In this document: one piece after another, positions 11,627-21,429 of the stretch
How the letters are laid out: the number at the start of each line of letters is the position of its first letter
Numbering within the stretch: the first letter of the stretch is position 1
NCBI GenBank assembly: GCA_036346395.1
Contig: CM070604.1
Span: forward strand, 46,713,662-46,777,661
Direction: 5' to 3'
Length of the DNA: 64,000 bases
Origin: Hsuehochloa calcarea
Lineage: Eukaryota > Streptophyta > Magnoliopsida > Poales > Poaceae
Notes under the pieces: generated by a model
The model's database searches: none
What the model was told of the DNA's origin: nothing
What the model saw: only the letters and a program-made list of their open reading frames with translations
Made by a program: the position numbers and the translations under genes

Positions 11627-12097
11627 ATAGAAACACTACGACAGCACTTGATTTGCCCTCGTTGCACGGATCCGGTGAATGTCTTCACCTCCCAAACGGC
11701 AACCAATCCATCCCGAGTGTTCATGAAGTGTTCAAATCTTACGGTAACTTCTGCCTGATCATCCCCAATGAATTTCTTTCTAGACAGCTTTTTTTCTCAT
11801 TTGCAGTTGTAATTCTTTCTGCAGAACACAACATGTCGGTTCTGGCTGTGGGCTGATGAAGCAGTGGCAGAGGTTCGAGACATTGCAATGCAAATTGCAG
11901 CCTTGCAAGAGGACACCCGTCGTGTGGCTGCATTTCGTCAAGTGTCTCGACCATCGGATGAACCGATGGAAAATACAGATAATGTTCTTAAAAGACTGGA
12001 TGAAAAGATGGACAGGATTGAGAAATCTCTTCAGAAATTAGTTCATATAGCTGGTTTTGCTGTTTTGCTTCTATTATTTCTTGTTCTTGCCAAGTAG
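11627..12097 (+). CDS. GRF-type zinc-finger protein with C-terminal membrane anchor (spliced)
   Basis: Two exons are inferred, 11627-11743 and 11825-12097, joined in phase 0 by a GTAACT donor and a TTTCTGCAG acceptor. Exon 1 carries ICPRCTDPVNVFTS and FMKCSN; exon 2 begins NTTCRFWLWADEA. Together they give the CxxC...C...CxFxxW layout of the GRF zinc finger, a nucleic-acid-binding fold. A coiled-coil-like stretch follows (LKRLDEKMDRIEKSLQKL), then a hydrophobic tail (FAVLLLLFLVLA) just before the stop, typical of the plant GRF-plus-transmembrane protein class. No ATG is seen in the open frame of exon 1, which starts after a TAA at 11624. A further upstream exon or a lost start codon is possible. 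It lies inside the MULE with the other cargo. Confidence 0.7.
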
Positions 12098-12239
12098 ATT
12101 GTAATATCTACTCTTTATCTATGCATCCCTGCACTACATGATGCATGCCTTTGGGATGTTGGTGTACTACGTGATGATGTATGCATACGTCTAATTCCGG
12201 TATGAATACTTTGTGTGCGCATTAATCAGATACTCTACA

Positions 12240-12662
12240 AAGCAGGACGCGACAACACTCTCTCTCGCCAGCTTTTCAGAACGAAATGACTGCACTATGC
12301 AAAGCAGGACGCGACAACACCTCCTCGCCGCCACTTTTTCGATCAAATGACCGCACTATGCCAAACATGGCGCGACAAGACCCTACCTCGCCGACTTTTG
12401 GATCGAATGACCACACTCGCAGCGGGGCGCGACAACACCGCCTCGCCCGACTTTTGATAGCCGAATGACCGCACTCGCAGCAGACGCGACAACACCCTGC
12501 CTCGCCAGCTTTTCAGGCCGAAATGACCGCGCTCTGCAAAGCACGCCACTTTTTCAGTAGAATGACCGCGCTCTGCAGCGGGGCGCGACATCACCTGCCT
12601 TACCGCCTTTTCAGCCGAATGACCGCACTCGCAGCGGGGCGCGACAACACCCTGCCACGCCG
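12240..12662 (+). repeat. ~60-bp minisatellite between the two GRF genes in MULE
   Basis: About eight imperfect units of 55-62 bp follow each other, one shortened. Each carries GGCGCGACAACACC, then CTCGCC...CTTTT, then GAATGACCGCACTC. Units begin near 12244, 12304, 12368, 12421, 12480, 12577 and 12635, with the short one near 12535. The array ends about 40 bp before the TATA box of the second GRF gene. Confidence 0.85.
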
Positions 12663-12704
12663 GCCACTCACGTCAATTTAACCACACCAAGCCAACCATG
12701 TGGC

Positions 12705-12712
12705 CTATAAAA
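12705..12712 (+). promoter_or_regulatory. TATA box of second GRF-like gene
   Basis: CTATAAAA lies 75 bp upstream of the ATG at 12787, a normal plant TATA position given a short leader. The minisatellite array is immediately upstream. Confidence 0.6.
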
Positions 12713-12725
12713 CGAGGTGAAAGAC

Positions 12726-12785
12726 ATGAACTACACAACCAAAGCCAACCACGCTGCCAAACAAGAGCTTGCTTCGCCACGCTAG
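12726..12785 (+). other. Short upstream ORF in GRF gene leader
   Basis: An ATG at 12726 opens 19 codons and stops with TAG at 12783-12785, one base before the main ATG at 12787. If the transcript starts about 30 bp after the TATA box, ribosomes would meet this uORF at or near the cap. A regulatory role is inference only. Confidence 0.4.
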
Positions 12786-12786
12786 G

Positions 12787-13589
12787 ATGGACAAGAGGCA
12801 GAAGCAATGGGACGAGATCCGCGAGTTAGCTCGGGCTTCTACGGCACGGGCTGAACAAGCTAGGGATGCTGCGGCTCGGGACCGGCAAGAGCAGCGTGCC
12901 AGGATGGAAGCTCTTCGCAATGAAGCCCCCCGTAGCAGCAACCCCTGCCAGAACGTCCCAACCGAGCATTCGCCGCAACACCCGCCAGAGGGGGAGACGC
13001 CGCCCCTCTGTCGGTGCAGGGACACATGCAAGTTCTTCAAATCCAAGCACCGACTCAGCCTCGGCATGCGCTACTGGGGTTGTCCCAATTACTCCTCCGA
13101 CTATCCCGACCGTCGTTGGGATACGAGAACCTATCGGCAGCCGGTAAGGAGTACTTACAGTAAGTTCACGTACCAACTCTCTTTTCATAATACGCACTTA
13201 CAGTCTCTCCCGTCTACCCGTAGTCACCGGAGCCTCTGTGTGGCTTCCGCCAGTGGATCGACCTAGAAATCCATCCACACGACCAGTGGCAGCTCGACTT
13301 CGAGGAGTGGAATGCCGAAAGGGGACGCGAGATCCGGGAGGAGGATCGTCGGACTAAAGAGCGCAACGAGCGTATCCGCCGGAGACACAGCCCATCTCGA
13401 GCGTGCAGCGCAGGAGCGCGAGGCACGCGAGCGGATCGTGAAAAAGAGGGAAATGGCGGCCGAGGCGGGCGGCCGGCGAGAGTACAACGCCGAGCTCGGG
13501 AGGAAGGGCAAATGGCCCGGTCCCACAAGATGGTCGGGCCATTCAGTAGTAGTCCCTCTTCTACTAGGCATGTTTTTACTATCTCCTAA
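12787..13589 (+). CDS. GRF-like zinc-finger, charged coiled-coil protein (two exons)
   Basis: Exon 1 is 12787-13143 and exon 2 is 13224-13589, joined in phase 0 across an 80-bp GTAAGG...CCGTAG intron; the protein is about 240 residues. The N-terminus is charged (MDKRQKQWDEIRELARAS). Residues about 74-130 hold PLCRCRDTCKFF, LGMRYWGCPNY and, after the splice, EPLCGFRQWIDLE, which together form a GRF-like Cys cluster ending CxFxxW. A long charged helix follows (FEEWNAERGREIREEDRR). From about 13385 another frame reads more like a continued helix (AAQEREARERIVKKREMA), so a one-base shift may have altered the C-terminus. The start is fixed by the ATG after the uORF. No function beyond probable nucleic-acid binding can be given. 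Confidence 0.7.
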
Positions 13590-14377
13590 AGGCATGCGTG
13601 CCCATGGCCCGGAGACTTGTGTCGCAATGTACCGTACTAGTAGCGTATGTAACTAAACCAATTAGCCGAACCAACATGCCATGTGACCACATGAAGCGTG
13701 CTTCGTCATGGAGTGCAATACAATTCTGATTTTGGGCCTCCTCTGAGCCATCACAATAATACTATATTGCAAATATGCCTCTTCTCCTGGAATTCCATAA
13801 ATAATTATTGACATCGACATTGATTCTTCTATGTTTTAAGGTATCTTCGTAATCACAACGTTCTCAACCCCTTTAGGTCGGGCTTCTTGGCATCTTTAAA
13901 AATATGATCAAGAATCATAGCGGCTAAGAGTACTCATGTGGTAATAAACTTCACACATTTCGAGTCACATGAAATCAAGAAACCCTAATTTCCGAAACGT
14001 CTCGTCATAATTTCCACACCTAGACCCTGAATTTCTCGAGATAATCTCGGAGCATATAAAATAACATAAAATTTACACAATCAAGTCCTCTGTGTAGGGA
14101 GTCTGACAAAAAAATTTCATAATGTTCGGACCTCAATTTCTATATTAGAAAATTCATACAAAAATTTGACTTCAAAGAATCATGCAGAGAAAAAAAAATT
14201 GAGAAAAATTCGAAAAAATTACACAACTAAGCACACTATGCCAGGAGGCTCCATACAAAGTTTCATAATTTTTTGAGCTTATTTATTATATTTAAAAATT
14301 TGTCGAACAAATATTATATTTTTTAATTTTTTTAAAGGAGGGCCCATTGCCGGGGGGGCAGCGTGGCTTCTTCCCCG
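13590..14377. other. 3' non-coding part of MULE
   Basis: This region is A+T rich with no gene seen. It contains the 3' UTR side of the second GRF gene and the right subterminal region, which turns G+C rich (GGGCCCATTGCCGGGG) next to the TIR. Confidence 0.5.
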
Positions 14378-14458
14378 GGCTATTTTTTGGAAATTTTTGC
14401 AGAAGGGGGCTAAATGGGGAATTTTCGTGCGTCATACGGCCAAAAGTGTCAAAAATTC
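14378..14458 (-). repeat. Right TIR of MULE
   Basis: This is the inverted counterpart of 4195-4274 and ends GTGTCAAAAATTC at 14458. It is followed by the TSD copy CTAACTATA at 14459-14467. Confidence 0.93.
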
Positions 14459-14914
14459 CTAACTATATAGTCAGCCGTACATACTTTAACTAAGACTCAG
14501 CCTCGCTGCAAGGTAGTATACGCGTATACGAACAGAGACGTTACCTTCTATGACTCGGACTGCGTGCAGACCCATAATAGAATATACAAAAAAACAAAAC
14601 AAAATTACAACTCTGTCATTCACCCCCTTGTCTTATTGTTTGTTCTTGTTTTCGCGCAATCTGATCTTCCATCTCCAGAACACATAGAAACGTACTCGGA
14701 CTGAAAACTTAGTTGCCAGTTAGACTCGACTTCAACTTGGCTCACATACACTCGGTCGGAGACGGTAGCAATACTCGAACACATCTTGGACTCTTACTCT
14801 TGGGGCAATCAGTCTCTACTACGACTTACTCAACTCGTACTCAGCTCAATACGGTAAACACATCTTCTCAATATCCCAGACTCATCTCTAACTCGACACG
14901 GGATCACAACTCAC

Positions 14915-15641
14915 GGACCTCGGCCATGAGTAGCGTTGGCTCGTCATCTTCTAGCTTCTTTGTGAAATAAGTCTTCTCTTCTTTCTTCTTGAGATGATCC
15001 TCGTCTTGTCAAACTTCCTATTATGTTCGTACCTTGAGCCTTCCGATCAACTCATCCACGTTCATGGTTTTAAGGTCGACAAATTGCTCAATGGTAGACA
15101 TGATCGGAAGGAATTTAGCAGGGACAGCATGGATGAACTTCTTGATGATGTATGTCTCCTCCATCTTCTCACCAAGCACACAGGTCTTGTTGACCACTAT
15201 TATCAACAGCACAACGAAGTCGTCGACTGACTCCGCTTCTTTCATCCGTAGCCCCTCGAACTCAAACCTGAGGGTTTGAATTCGTGCTTCCATGACACGC
15301 TCCTTGCCCATGTGCATGGTCTTGAGCGTCTCCCAATCCTCCTTCGTTGTCTCCTTCTCAGCAAGCAGGAAAAGAGTCTCCTTGGGTACTGCTTGATAGA
15401 TTGTCTCCAACGCCATCTGATCTTTCTTTTCCTCCACCGGCACCTTCTGATCAGCGGGCTCAATTGCTTCCCACACTCTCTGAGCGCACATGTACACCTT
15501 CATCTTCAATGCCCAAGTCATATATTTGCTCTTTGTGAGCAATGGATACTGGAGAGTCACATAACTCTCTTTTTTTCCGAAGTCTTCGCCATCACCATGT
15601 CATCAAGATCACCGTCGCCGATTTTAGCTCTAATACCAATT
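14915..15641 (-). pseudogene. Copia gag remnant (UBN2/DUF4219 type) with PBS
   Basis: A copia-type gag is read on minus from an ATG near 15593. A one-base loss in an A-run near 15575 shifts into the main frame at 15560-15021 (LLTKSKYMTWALKMKVYM, DWETLKTMHMG). A further frameshift near 15030 leads to a lysine-rich segment (EDHLKKKEEKTYFTKKLEDD) ending at a stop near 14915. A tRNA-iMet-type primer binding site, TGGTATTAGAGC, lies on minus at 15626-15637 with the 5' LTR starting at 15642. The zinc knuckle and pol were not found, so this is a truncated element. It lies in the same nitrilase intron as the MULE. Confidence 0.75.
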
Positions 15642-16333
15642 GAAACCAAGACAATTTAGGATACCTTTTACTATTGAAAATATAGACAATATTTTAATTA
15701 CACATTTTATTATGAAACAAATATAACAAATAATTATATATGCATAAAAACAATACTAACAACAGGCGACTCATTGTACTTCTAAACATATACAATAATA
15801 ATATTATAACAGAGCAATTTGTTCGCACAACCAAGTTACAATCCGGCTTGATGAAGAACAGGTTGCATCTCAGACTCGATGCAGTGTAGAATGTAGATGA
15901 AGAAACACATCGAGCGGTTGTGCAGATGCGCTGCATAGAAACCTTATTACCGCCCTATGCAGGTACTCTCTGCGGCAATGGTTCAGATATATCCGTTCAC
16001 CCTCCTTCCTAGTGCATACTAAGGAGAAGAGATGACTTAGTTCAACGACATAACACAGAAGCACAGTAGAACAAAGAGAAAGAAGAAGAAATTGAAGTGA
16101 ATCAATTGGACTTTGGTCTGGAGGTCTCTACATACTTTCAAGGCCGAGACAATTACTTGCTAGTAACTGCTAATTGAAAAACCAATTAAGGGTAATTAAG
16201 CAATGCTTATCAGCTCCTGACTATACCCTGGTATATGGCTCCGACCAGTGACCACACTAGTCTTTCGAATGATTACTCTGGTATTCGGAATGACCACACT
16301 GGTCTTTTGAATGACCACACTGGTCTTCCGAAT
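15642..16333 (-). repeat. 5' LTR region of copia remnant (outer end uncertain)
   Basis: The inner LTR end is clear: on minus the LTR ends CTTGGTTTCA just before the PBS. The outer end was not fixed because no second LTR or TSD was found. The coordinate given is the end of a 21-bp tandem repeat and is only a guess. Confidence 0.4.
16250..16333. repeat. 21-bp tandem repeat, four units
   Basis: Four units of the form GACCACACTGGTCTTTTGAAT, each 21 bp, lie in a row; the second unit is the most diverged. Confidence 0.75.
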
Positions 16334-16743
16334 AGTTTAGTTTGACTAGTATCAAAGAAGAGAGAAAGAAATACACAGTTTGCAAAAGAAAGGTGGACTA
16401 GGCTCACAACACGGTCACGCGTCACAAGTCACGCGATTGCCATGCGAATATAAGTGCGCGTGTGCGTACGTGCGTGTGTGTGACTTTAGCTATAATCCTC
16501 CTCATATCACCTCATACCATGTTTCACATGTTTTAAGGGGTGACAAGAACTCCATCTTATAAATTGCTCTCTCACCACTTGGTTAGGCAGTATGAGACTA
16601 AATTATACATGATTTAAAATTTAATGAATGAATGAATCTTTACCCATACGAACCCAATTATAACATTTACATCAAAATTCAGTACAATGAGGGTTACAGC
16701 AACTCACAGTGAGTAAAAAAACTCATGTGCTGATGAGGATTAC

Positions 16744-18211
16744 CTGATTGTCAACAGCCCTGGTGGAATGAAGTGGGCAGATGGAGAAAAACAAGGAGAA
16801 TTAGATAACTTTCTGAAGAAAAAGATGTTCCCATCCCGGTTTGAACAAATATACAGGTAGGATTAAAAGGTTAACAAGAACAGCACCCTCTTTCTTTTTG
16901 AGGACTTTTTTTAGGACTCACAACAGCCTCTTTCTAATAGCACCATGATACAGAAATGGCCAAACAGCTGGAAAGGAGATAGATGATGGAACCTGGATTT
17001 CTGCATCAGGTCCCAAAGAAGCTGCCCGGCGCTCATGTTGAATGCAGAAGGGTAGCAACATGAACGCAGGAGGGTAGCATATAGAGTGCGCACCTGGTTC
17101 GTCAGAAGTCATAAGACAAGACTGACTTGGGTTACTTAAGAGACTACTGACTTGGGTTACTTGAGAGACCCATTTCTCCAAATCAATCAACAGATCCTAC
17201 TGAAATGGTGAAGCGTACCTCTTGAACGATACAGCATTACTAATTCCGGAAAGCGGATATCATGACATATTCCTATACCAACCCGTCCAACATCTGTAGC
17301 ACGTATGCGGTATGCCGATAGTTATCATGAAAATGGATGACAAAAGAAGTGTGCAGTCAATATGAACTTCTGTAGCTATACTAGTAATATTCAACAACGC
17401 GGTAAAAATGTAGAATCTTAGAGAACACCTTAAATTCTTAAAACACGCATAAGAGTGATCCAGTATATGATTATTTGCAGACATGGTACAGTACAATGCG
17501 ATTCAACATGTGAGAAAGAGGGAAACTAACGCAACTTCATGGTATAGCTCAGAACATACCAGTGTCAACTATAGTAGGTTCTTGTCCAGCAGCGAAGGTA
17601 TCAGATTCCATGATAGTGATGTCTCCTGGGACATCAATTTCAAACAAATGTAGCTGAAATTGTCCACTGCTCAGTAGTCATTACACAGGTCAATTTAATC
17701 CAGTTAGTTATTGCAAATTACATGTCAAAAATTGGATGCAAAGATAAGATGCATCATGCCCCTTACTTTCCTGTGCTTGTCTGTTATCTCTCCATCCGGT
17801 CCGATCACACAGCAAGTGTTGAACAGCTGCCCAGACGCCTTCTCAGGTATGGATCCACCGACGATAGTGATATTTCCGCTAGCAGCGACTTGCGACAGCA
17901 TCGAGATCGACGGCGACCCTCCGCCGTCTATATCTTCGGTATATCTCGGCAGGGTCTCCATTGAGTAGGGGCAGTTCCATATTTCCTGAAACAAAACAAT
18001 ATCAAAGACACCTTGAGAACTTGTACACTTTCTAGTCTCAGTTCTGTGGCCAACGCATCAGGTGAAGTGTAGCATGTTGCCTCAGTCAGTTCAGCAGTAG
18101 TGCTTGGCGCCGGCGGCTGCGGCGGCCATGATGCGGGCGCGTGCGCGGGCGATGTCGCCGTCCTTGTCCGGTGAGACCGGCAGCTGGCACAGCGCGATCT
18201 TGTACTGGACA
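16744..18211 (-). pseudogene. Exons 1-6 of nitrilase-like gene
   Basis: Exon 1 (18211-18103) encodes QYKIALCQLPVSPDKD and an Ala-rich helix but breaks off before LVVLP. Exon 2 (17985-17767, 73 codons) starts EIWNCPYSMETLPRY and ends KHRK. Exon 3 (17653-17560) reads LHLFEIDVPGDITIM. Exon 4 (17293-17219) reads DVGRVGIGICHDIRFPEL, containing the nucleophile Cys. Exon 5 (17093-16993) carries GAHSICYP and AFNMSAGQLLWDLM, separated by a duplicated segment. Exon 6 is a 16-bp micro-exon (16759-16744) encoding most of RAVDNQ. GT-AG ends and phases agree for exons 2-6. Exon 1 is G+C rich, as in many grass genes. Confidence 0.88.
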
Positions 18212-18700
18212 AGCCAAGTTGCCAACAAAACTGTGCTGGGCTGGGCGGCGGCAGCGCGCGGGTTGCGCCGGAAAGTTGGACGCGCACGGGAAAACAGGAT
18301 TTGAGCCGAGATTCAGCCCGATTGGAAATACGAGATCTTTACTAGTTTTCGCATTTTAGAAATTACACTAAATCCAATTAGCAAAAGGAAAATAGCACAT
18401 GAACTAAAAAAATCCATAAAAATTTGGAAAATATTTCCAATCTCCAAGAACCCAAATAAAATAGTTTTATAAATAGTTGATATTTTGATTAGTCACATTA
18501 AATTGTTTTGCTATTGAAAGTACATATTAAGCTTAATTAAAAATCAAATAAAAATTGGTGAATTTTCCAAATAGCTAAACTACTTAAAGGGTTTTTTTTA
18601 AAAAAAAACTTAAAAAATTGGGATGTTATAATTACTTAGCTTTCTTGTTAATTCTAGATGAATTTAAGTCAATCTTGAAAAAATATGTGCCATTGAATCT
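18212..18700. other. A+T-rich stretch upstream of nitrilase gene
   Basis: No gene is seen. It should contain the promoter side of the minus-strand nitrilase-like gene and the junction with the gypsy element that follows. The junction could not be located exactly. Confidence 0.4.
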
Positions 18701-18716
18701 CTGACCACCTTCAACT

Positions 18717-21003
18717 ATGAAGGAGGTTCAAGGTCTAGCTGGTCGAATAGCATCACTTAGCCACTTTATTTCTCGATCAGGTGAGCATGGATTGCCTTTC
18801 TTTAAGGTAATTCGAAAACCGAACAAATTTCAGTGGCCGGGTGAGGTGAATAAAGCATTTGAGGATATCAAGACTTATTTAGCAAGCCCGCCTATATTGG
18901 TATCACCCTACCCAGGAGAACCTTTATTGGTATATTATGCTGCTACACCTAACGTGGTCAGCGCTGTACTAATTACAGAACGAGATAAGGTCCAACGACT
19001 TGTTTACTATGTAAGTAAAGCATTACACGGAACAAATGAGCGCTACCATCAAGTCTGAAAGTTACTTTATGCCCTATTAATGGTTTTCTGTAAGCTACGA
19101 CATTACTTTCAATTGCATAAGATTACAATACCATCGTTCTTTGCCTTGAGAAGTGTTCTACACAATCAAGAGTCAACTGGTCGCATTGCTAGGTGGGCAG
19201 TAGAACTCGGATCATTTTACATCCCTTTTATTGCTTGAACAATAATTAAGTCTCAGGCTTTTGCTGATTTTATCGCAGAATGGACTAATTCTGAGCCATA
19301 GGAACTTAAAGGCTTGGGGCTGGTACAATACTGGTCATACCATAGGGCAACCAGTTACAGTACGTAATCCAATTACATTTCCCTGTTATAAATAATATGG
19401 CAGGGTATGAAAGTATTCTAGCTAGGCTCCGAGCAGCCAAATCCCTCGGTGTTCGTCGACTTCTAGCGGATGGCGATTCTCTATTGGTTGTAAACCAGGT
19501 TAGTAAGGAATTTCAATGTTTTGGTGAGACAATGGCTCACTACCTGGATGAAGTGAGGAAATTAGAAAAATACTTTAGCAGTTTCGAAGTCCAATATATT
19601 CCACGAAAAGAAAATACTCTAGCGGACCAGTTATCAAAACTGGGATCCTCACGAGCACTGGTTCCAACAGGTGTTTACCTTGAATGTTTGTTTAAATCCT
19701 CTATAAGTACATTTATAGAAATATCACTGACCACTTCAGATGTCACTGTTCTTGAGCGTGACGTAGATTGGATCCTATCATTGAAAACCTATCTAGCGCA
19801 TGGGACAATGCTCGAGGATGCACGTGACAAAGACAGATTAACCCGAAAGGCAAAATTGTACAAACTATTCGACGATGACCTATACAAAAAAGTACATGTT
19901 ATTCTAATGCAATGCATTTCTTAGGGGAATGGTAAAACATTACTTCATAAAAATACATGAGGCCTATGTGGAGCACATGCTTCATATAGAACACTGGTTG
20001 CAAAAACTTTCCGGTATGATTTTTATTGGCCCATAGTACTACAACACGCAATGCATCTAGTAAAGACTTGTGAGCAATGTTAATTTCATGCTCGATAAGT
20101 ACATCAACATGTAAATCAATTCCACACAATTCCATTATCATGACCATTTTCAACATGGGGAATTGACATAGTTGGACCTTTACCTAAGGCAACTAATGGA
20201 TACAAATTCTTATTTGTGGCCATTGACACATTCACTAAGTGGATAGAAGCTGAACCCGTCACTACAATAACTGCATTAGCAACAAAAAAATTGTATAAAA
20301 AATGTAGAGACAAGTTTTGGTGTACCCACTCATCTCGTTACTGATAATGGATCACAATTTGTTAGTGGTCAGTTTCAATACTACTGTAATGAAATAGGCG
20401 CAAAGATTTGTTTCGCTTCTATTGCTCATCCACAGAGAAATAGAGCAGTTGAACGTGCAAACAGTCAAATCATGCAAGACATGAAGAAAAGAGTCTTTGA
20501 CAGACTCAAAACATGCACGGGGGCTTGGGTAAATAACCTCTACTCAGTTCTTTGGGTCCTACATTCTATGACAAGTAGAGCTACAAGTGAAATACCATTT
20601 CAACTTATCTACGCAGCGTAATTGGTATTACCTAGTGAAATTCATTTAGGTTCTACACGTGTCAATCTGCATGATACCATCAATCAAGGCGAGCAGCGTG
20701 AAGATGACGTTAACATTCTCAAAGAAAAACGCGATCGAAGCACTAATAAGGTTGACATCCTATTTATAAGGGTTGCGTTGCTACTACAATAGAAGAGTCC
20801 AACCGCGTACGCTTAACGTGGGTGATTTTGTTCTAAGACAAATCCAGAATCAATCTAATTCGAACAAATTTTCTCCCAAATGAAAAAGGTCTTTTTACTG
20901 TAGTCTCTGTCACCTAACCTGGTTTTGTTCGACTTGCTATGAGGGACGGCATAATTCTATCAAACGCGTGGAACATAAAACATCTTCGCAAGCATTATGT
21001 GTA
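18717..21003 (+). pseudogene. Ty3-gypsy (Tat-like) pol remnant: RT end, RNase H, integrase
   Basis: Translation shows, in order: the RT C-terminus and RNase H-like domain (GLAGRIASLSHFISRSGEHG, FQWPGEVNKAFEDIK, LVYYVSKALHG) at 18717-19250, a second RNase H module (YESILARLRAAKSLGVRRLL, DSLLVVNQVSKEF) at 19397-19700, and integrase with WGIDIVGPLP-type, FVAIDTFTKWIEAEPV, DNGSQFVSGQF and VERANSQIMQ motifs at about 20150-20620. Two RNase H domains in a row is the Tat-lineage layout. Many stops and frameshifts are present, and the RT catalytic part, protease and gag are missing. The integrase is followed by a decayed C-terminus to about 21003. Confidence 0.85.
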
Positions 21004-21429
21004 ACATATTATATCTCGTTAATAAAGTTTATGTTTTGCATTCATTCATTGATGTCTTACAATTTATGTATGATGTGATTCTATATTGCTCTTTGTTATG
21101 TGATTATGGCTGATCTTCATGACTACCGACCAATTCCTAACATATACAAGGTTGCTGGTCTAGTCTTCAGACAACTTCTAGTAGTGACTTATTCTATAAG
21201 GCAGTTCTCACTGCTCGGAAACTCACTATACATACTTTATCTAGGACTTGCTGCTAGTTAGTACTGAGTATACTGTGAAAGTTACACTGGTCGTCAACCT
21301 CTAAAATAGTCACAAGTGTTAAGTCCTTGTGATATGTTTACCATATCACTTGTCAAACACATCACAACCAGGGCTACTAATATACCAAAAAAAATAAAGA
21401 GCAAACCCAATTGTCTTTAAATTAATTGA

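Larger units (their letters stand above)
4195..14458 (+). mobile_element. Complete multi-gene Mutator-like element with PMD and two GRF zinc-finger genes
   Basis: The element is 10,264 bp with terminal inverted repeats of about 80 bp (three substitutions and a one-base indel between them) and a perfect 9-bp TSD, CTAACTATA. It sits in an intron of the minus-strand nitrilase-like gene. All cargo is on plus: GC-rich leader, transposase pseudogene (5924-8453), plant mobile domain gene (8820-11283), GRF zinc-finger/membrane protein gene (11627-12097), minisatellite (about 12240-12662) and a second GRF-like gene (12787-13589). The transposase has several frameshifts, so this copy is non-autonomous now. 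High TIR identity suggests the insertion is not ancient. MULE-PMD associations are known; the full gene set here is unusual. Confidence 0.95.
3695..18211 (-). pseudogene. Nitrilase-like (omega-amidase, NIT2-type) gene split by transposons
   Basis: Eight exon-like blocks of one carbon-nitrogen hydrolase lie on minus: 18103-18211, 17767-17985, 17560-17653, 17219-17293, 16993-17093, 16744-16759, 3858-4076 and 3695-3782. Splice phases from exon 2 to exon 6 join correctly. Visible motifs are QYKIALCQLPVSPDKD, EIWNCPYS, KHRK/LHLF, VDT/DVGRVGIGIC (nucleophile Cys), AFNMSAGQLLWDLM, AVDNQ, YMIWGHSGLIGP and RGDLYQLVDVQR. The family hydrolyses omega-amides such as alpha-ketoglutaramate using a Glu-Lys-Cys triad, and all three regions can be seen. 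Damage: exon 1 lacks the expected LVVLP end and donor, exon 5 has a ~21-bp duplication that shifts frame, and exon 7 has in-frame stops and ~55 extra bases. Intron 6 holds a 10.3-kb MULE and a copia remnant. Probably a dead gene; the family call is firm. Confidence 0.85.

Noticed and set aside
11458..11954. Minus-strand frames of 88 and 71 codons
   Set aside because: They overlap a spliced plus-strand GRF zinc-finger gene with a clear Cys pattern.
16250..16333. 21-bp repeats considered as a regulatory array
   Set aside because: Simple tandem repeat, probably in an old copia LTR; no further support.
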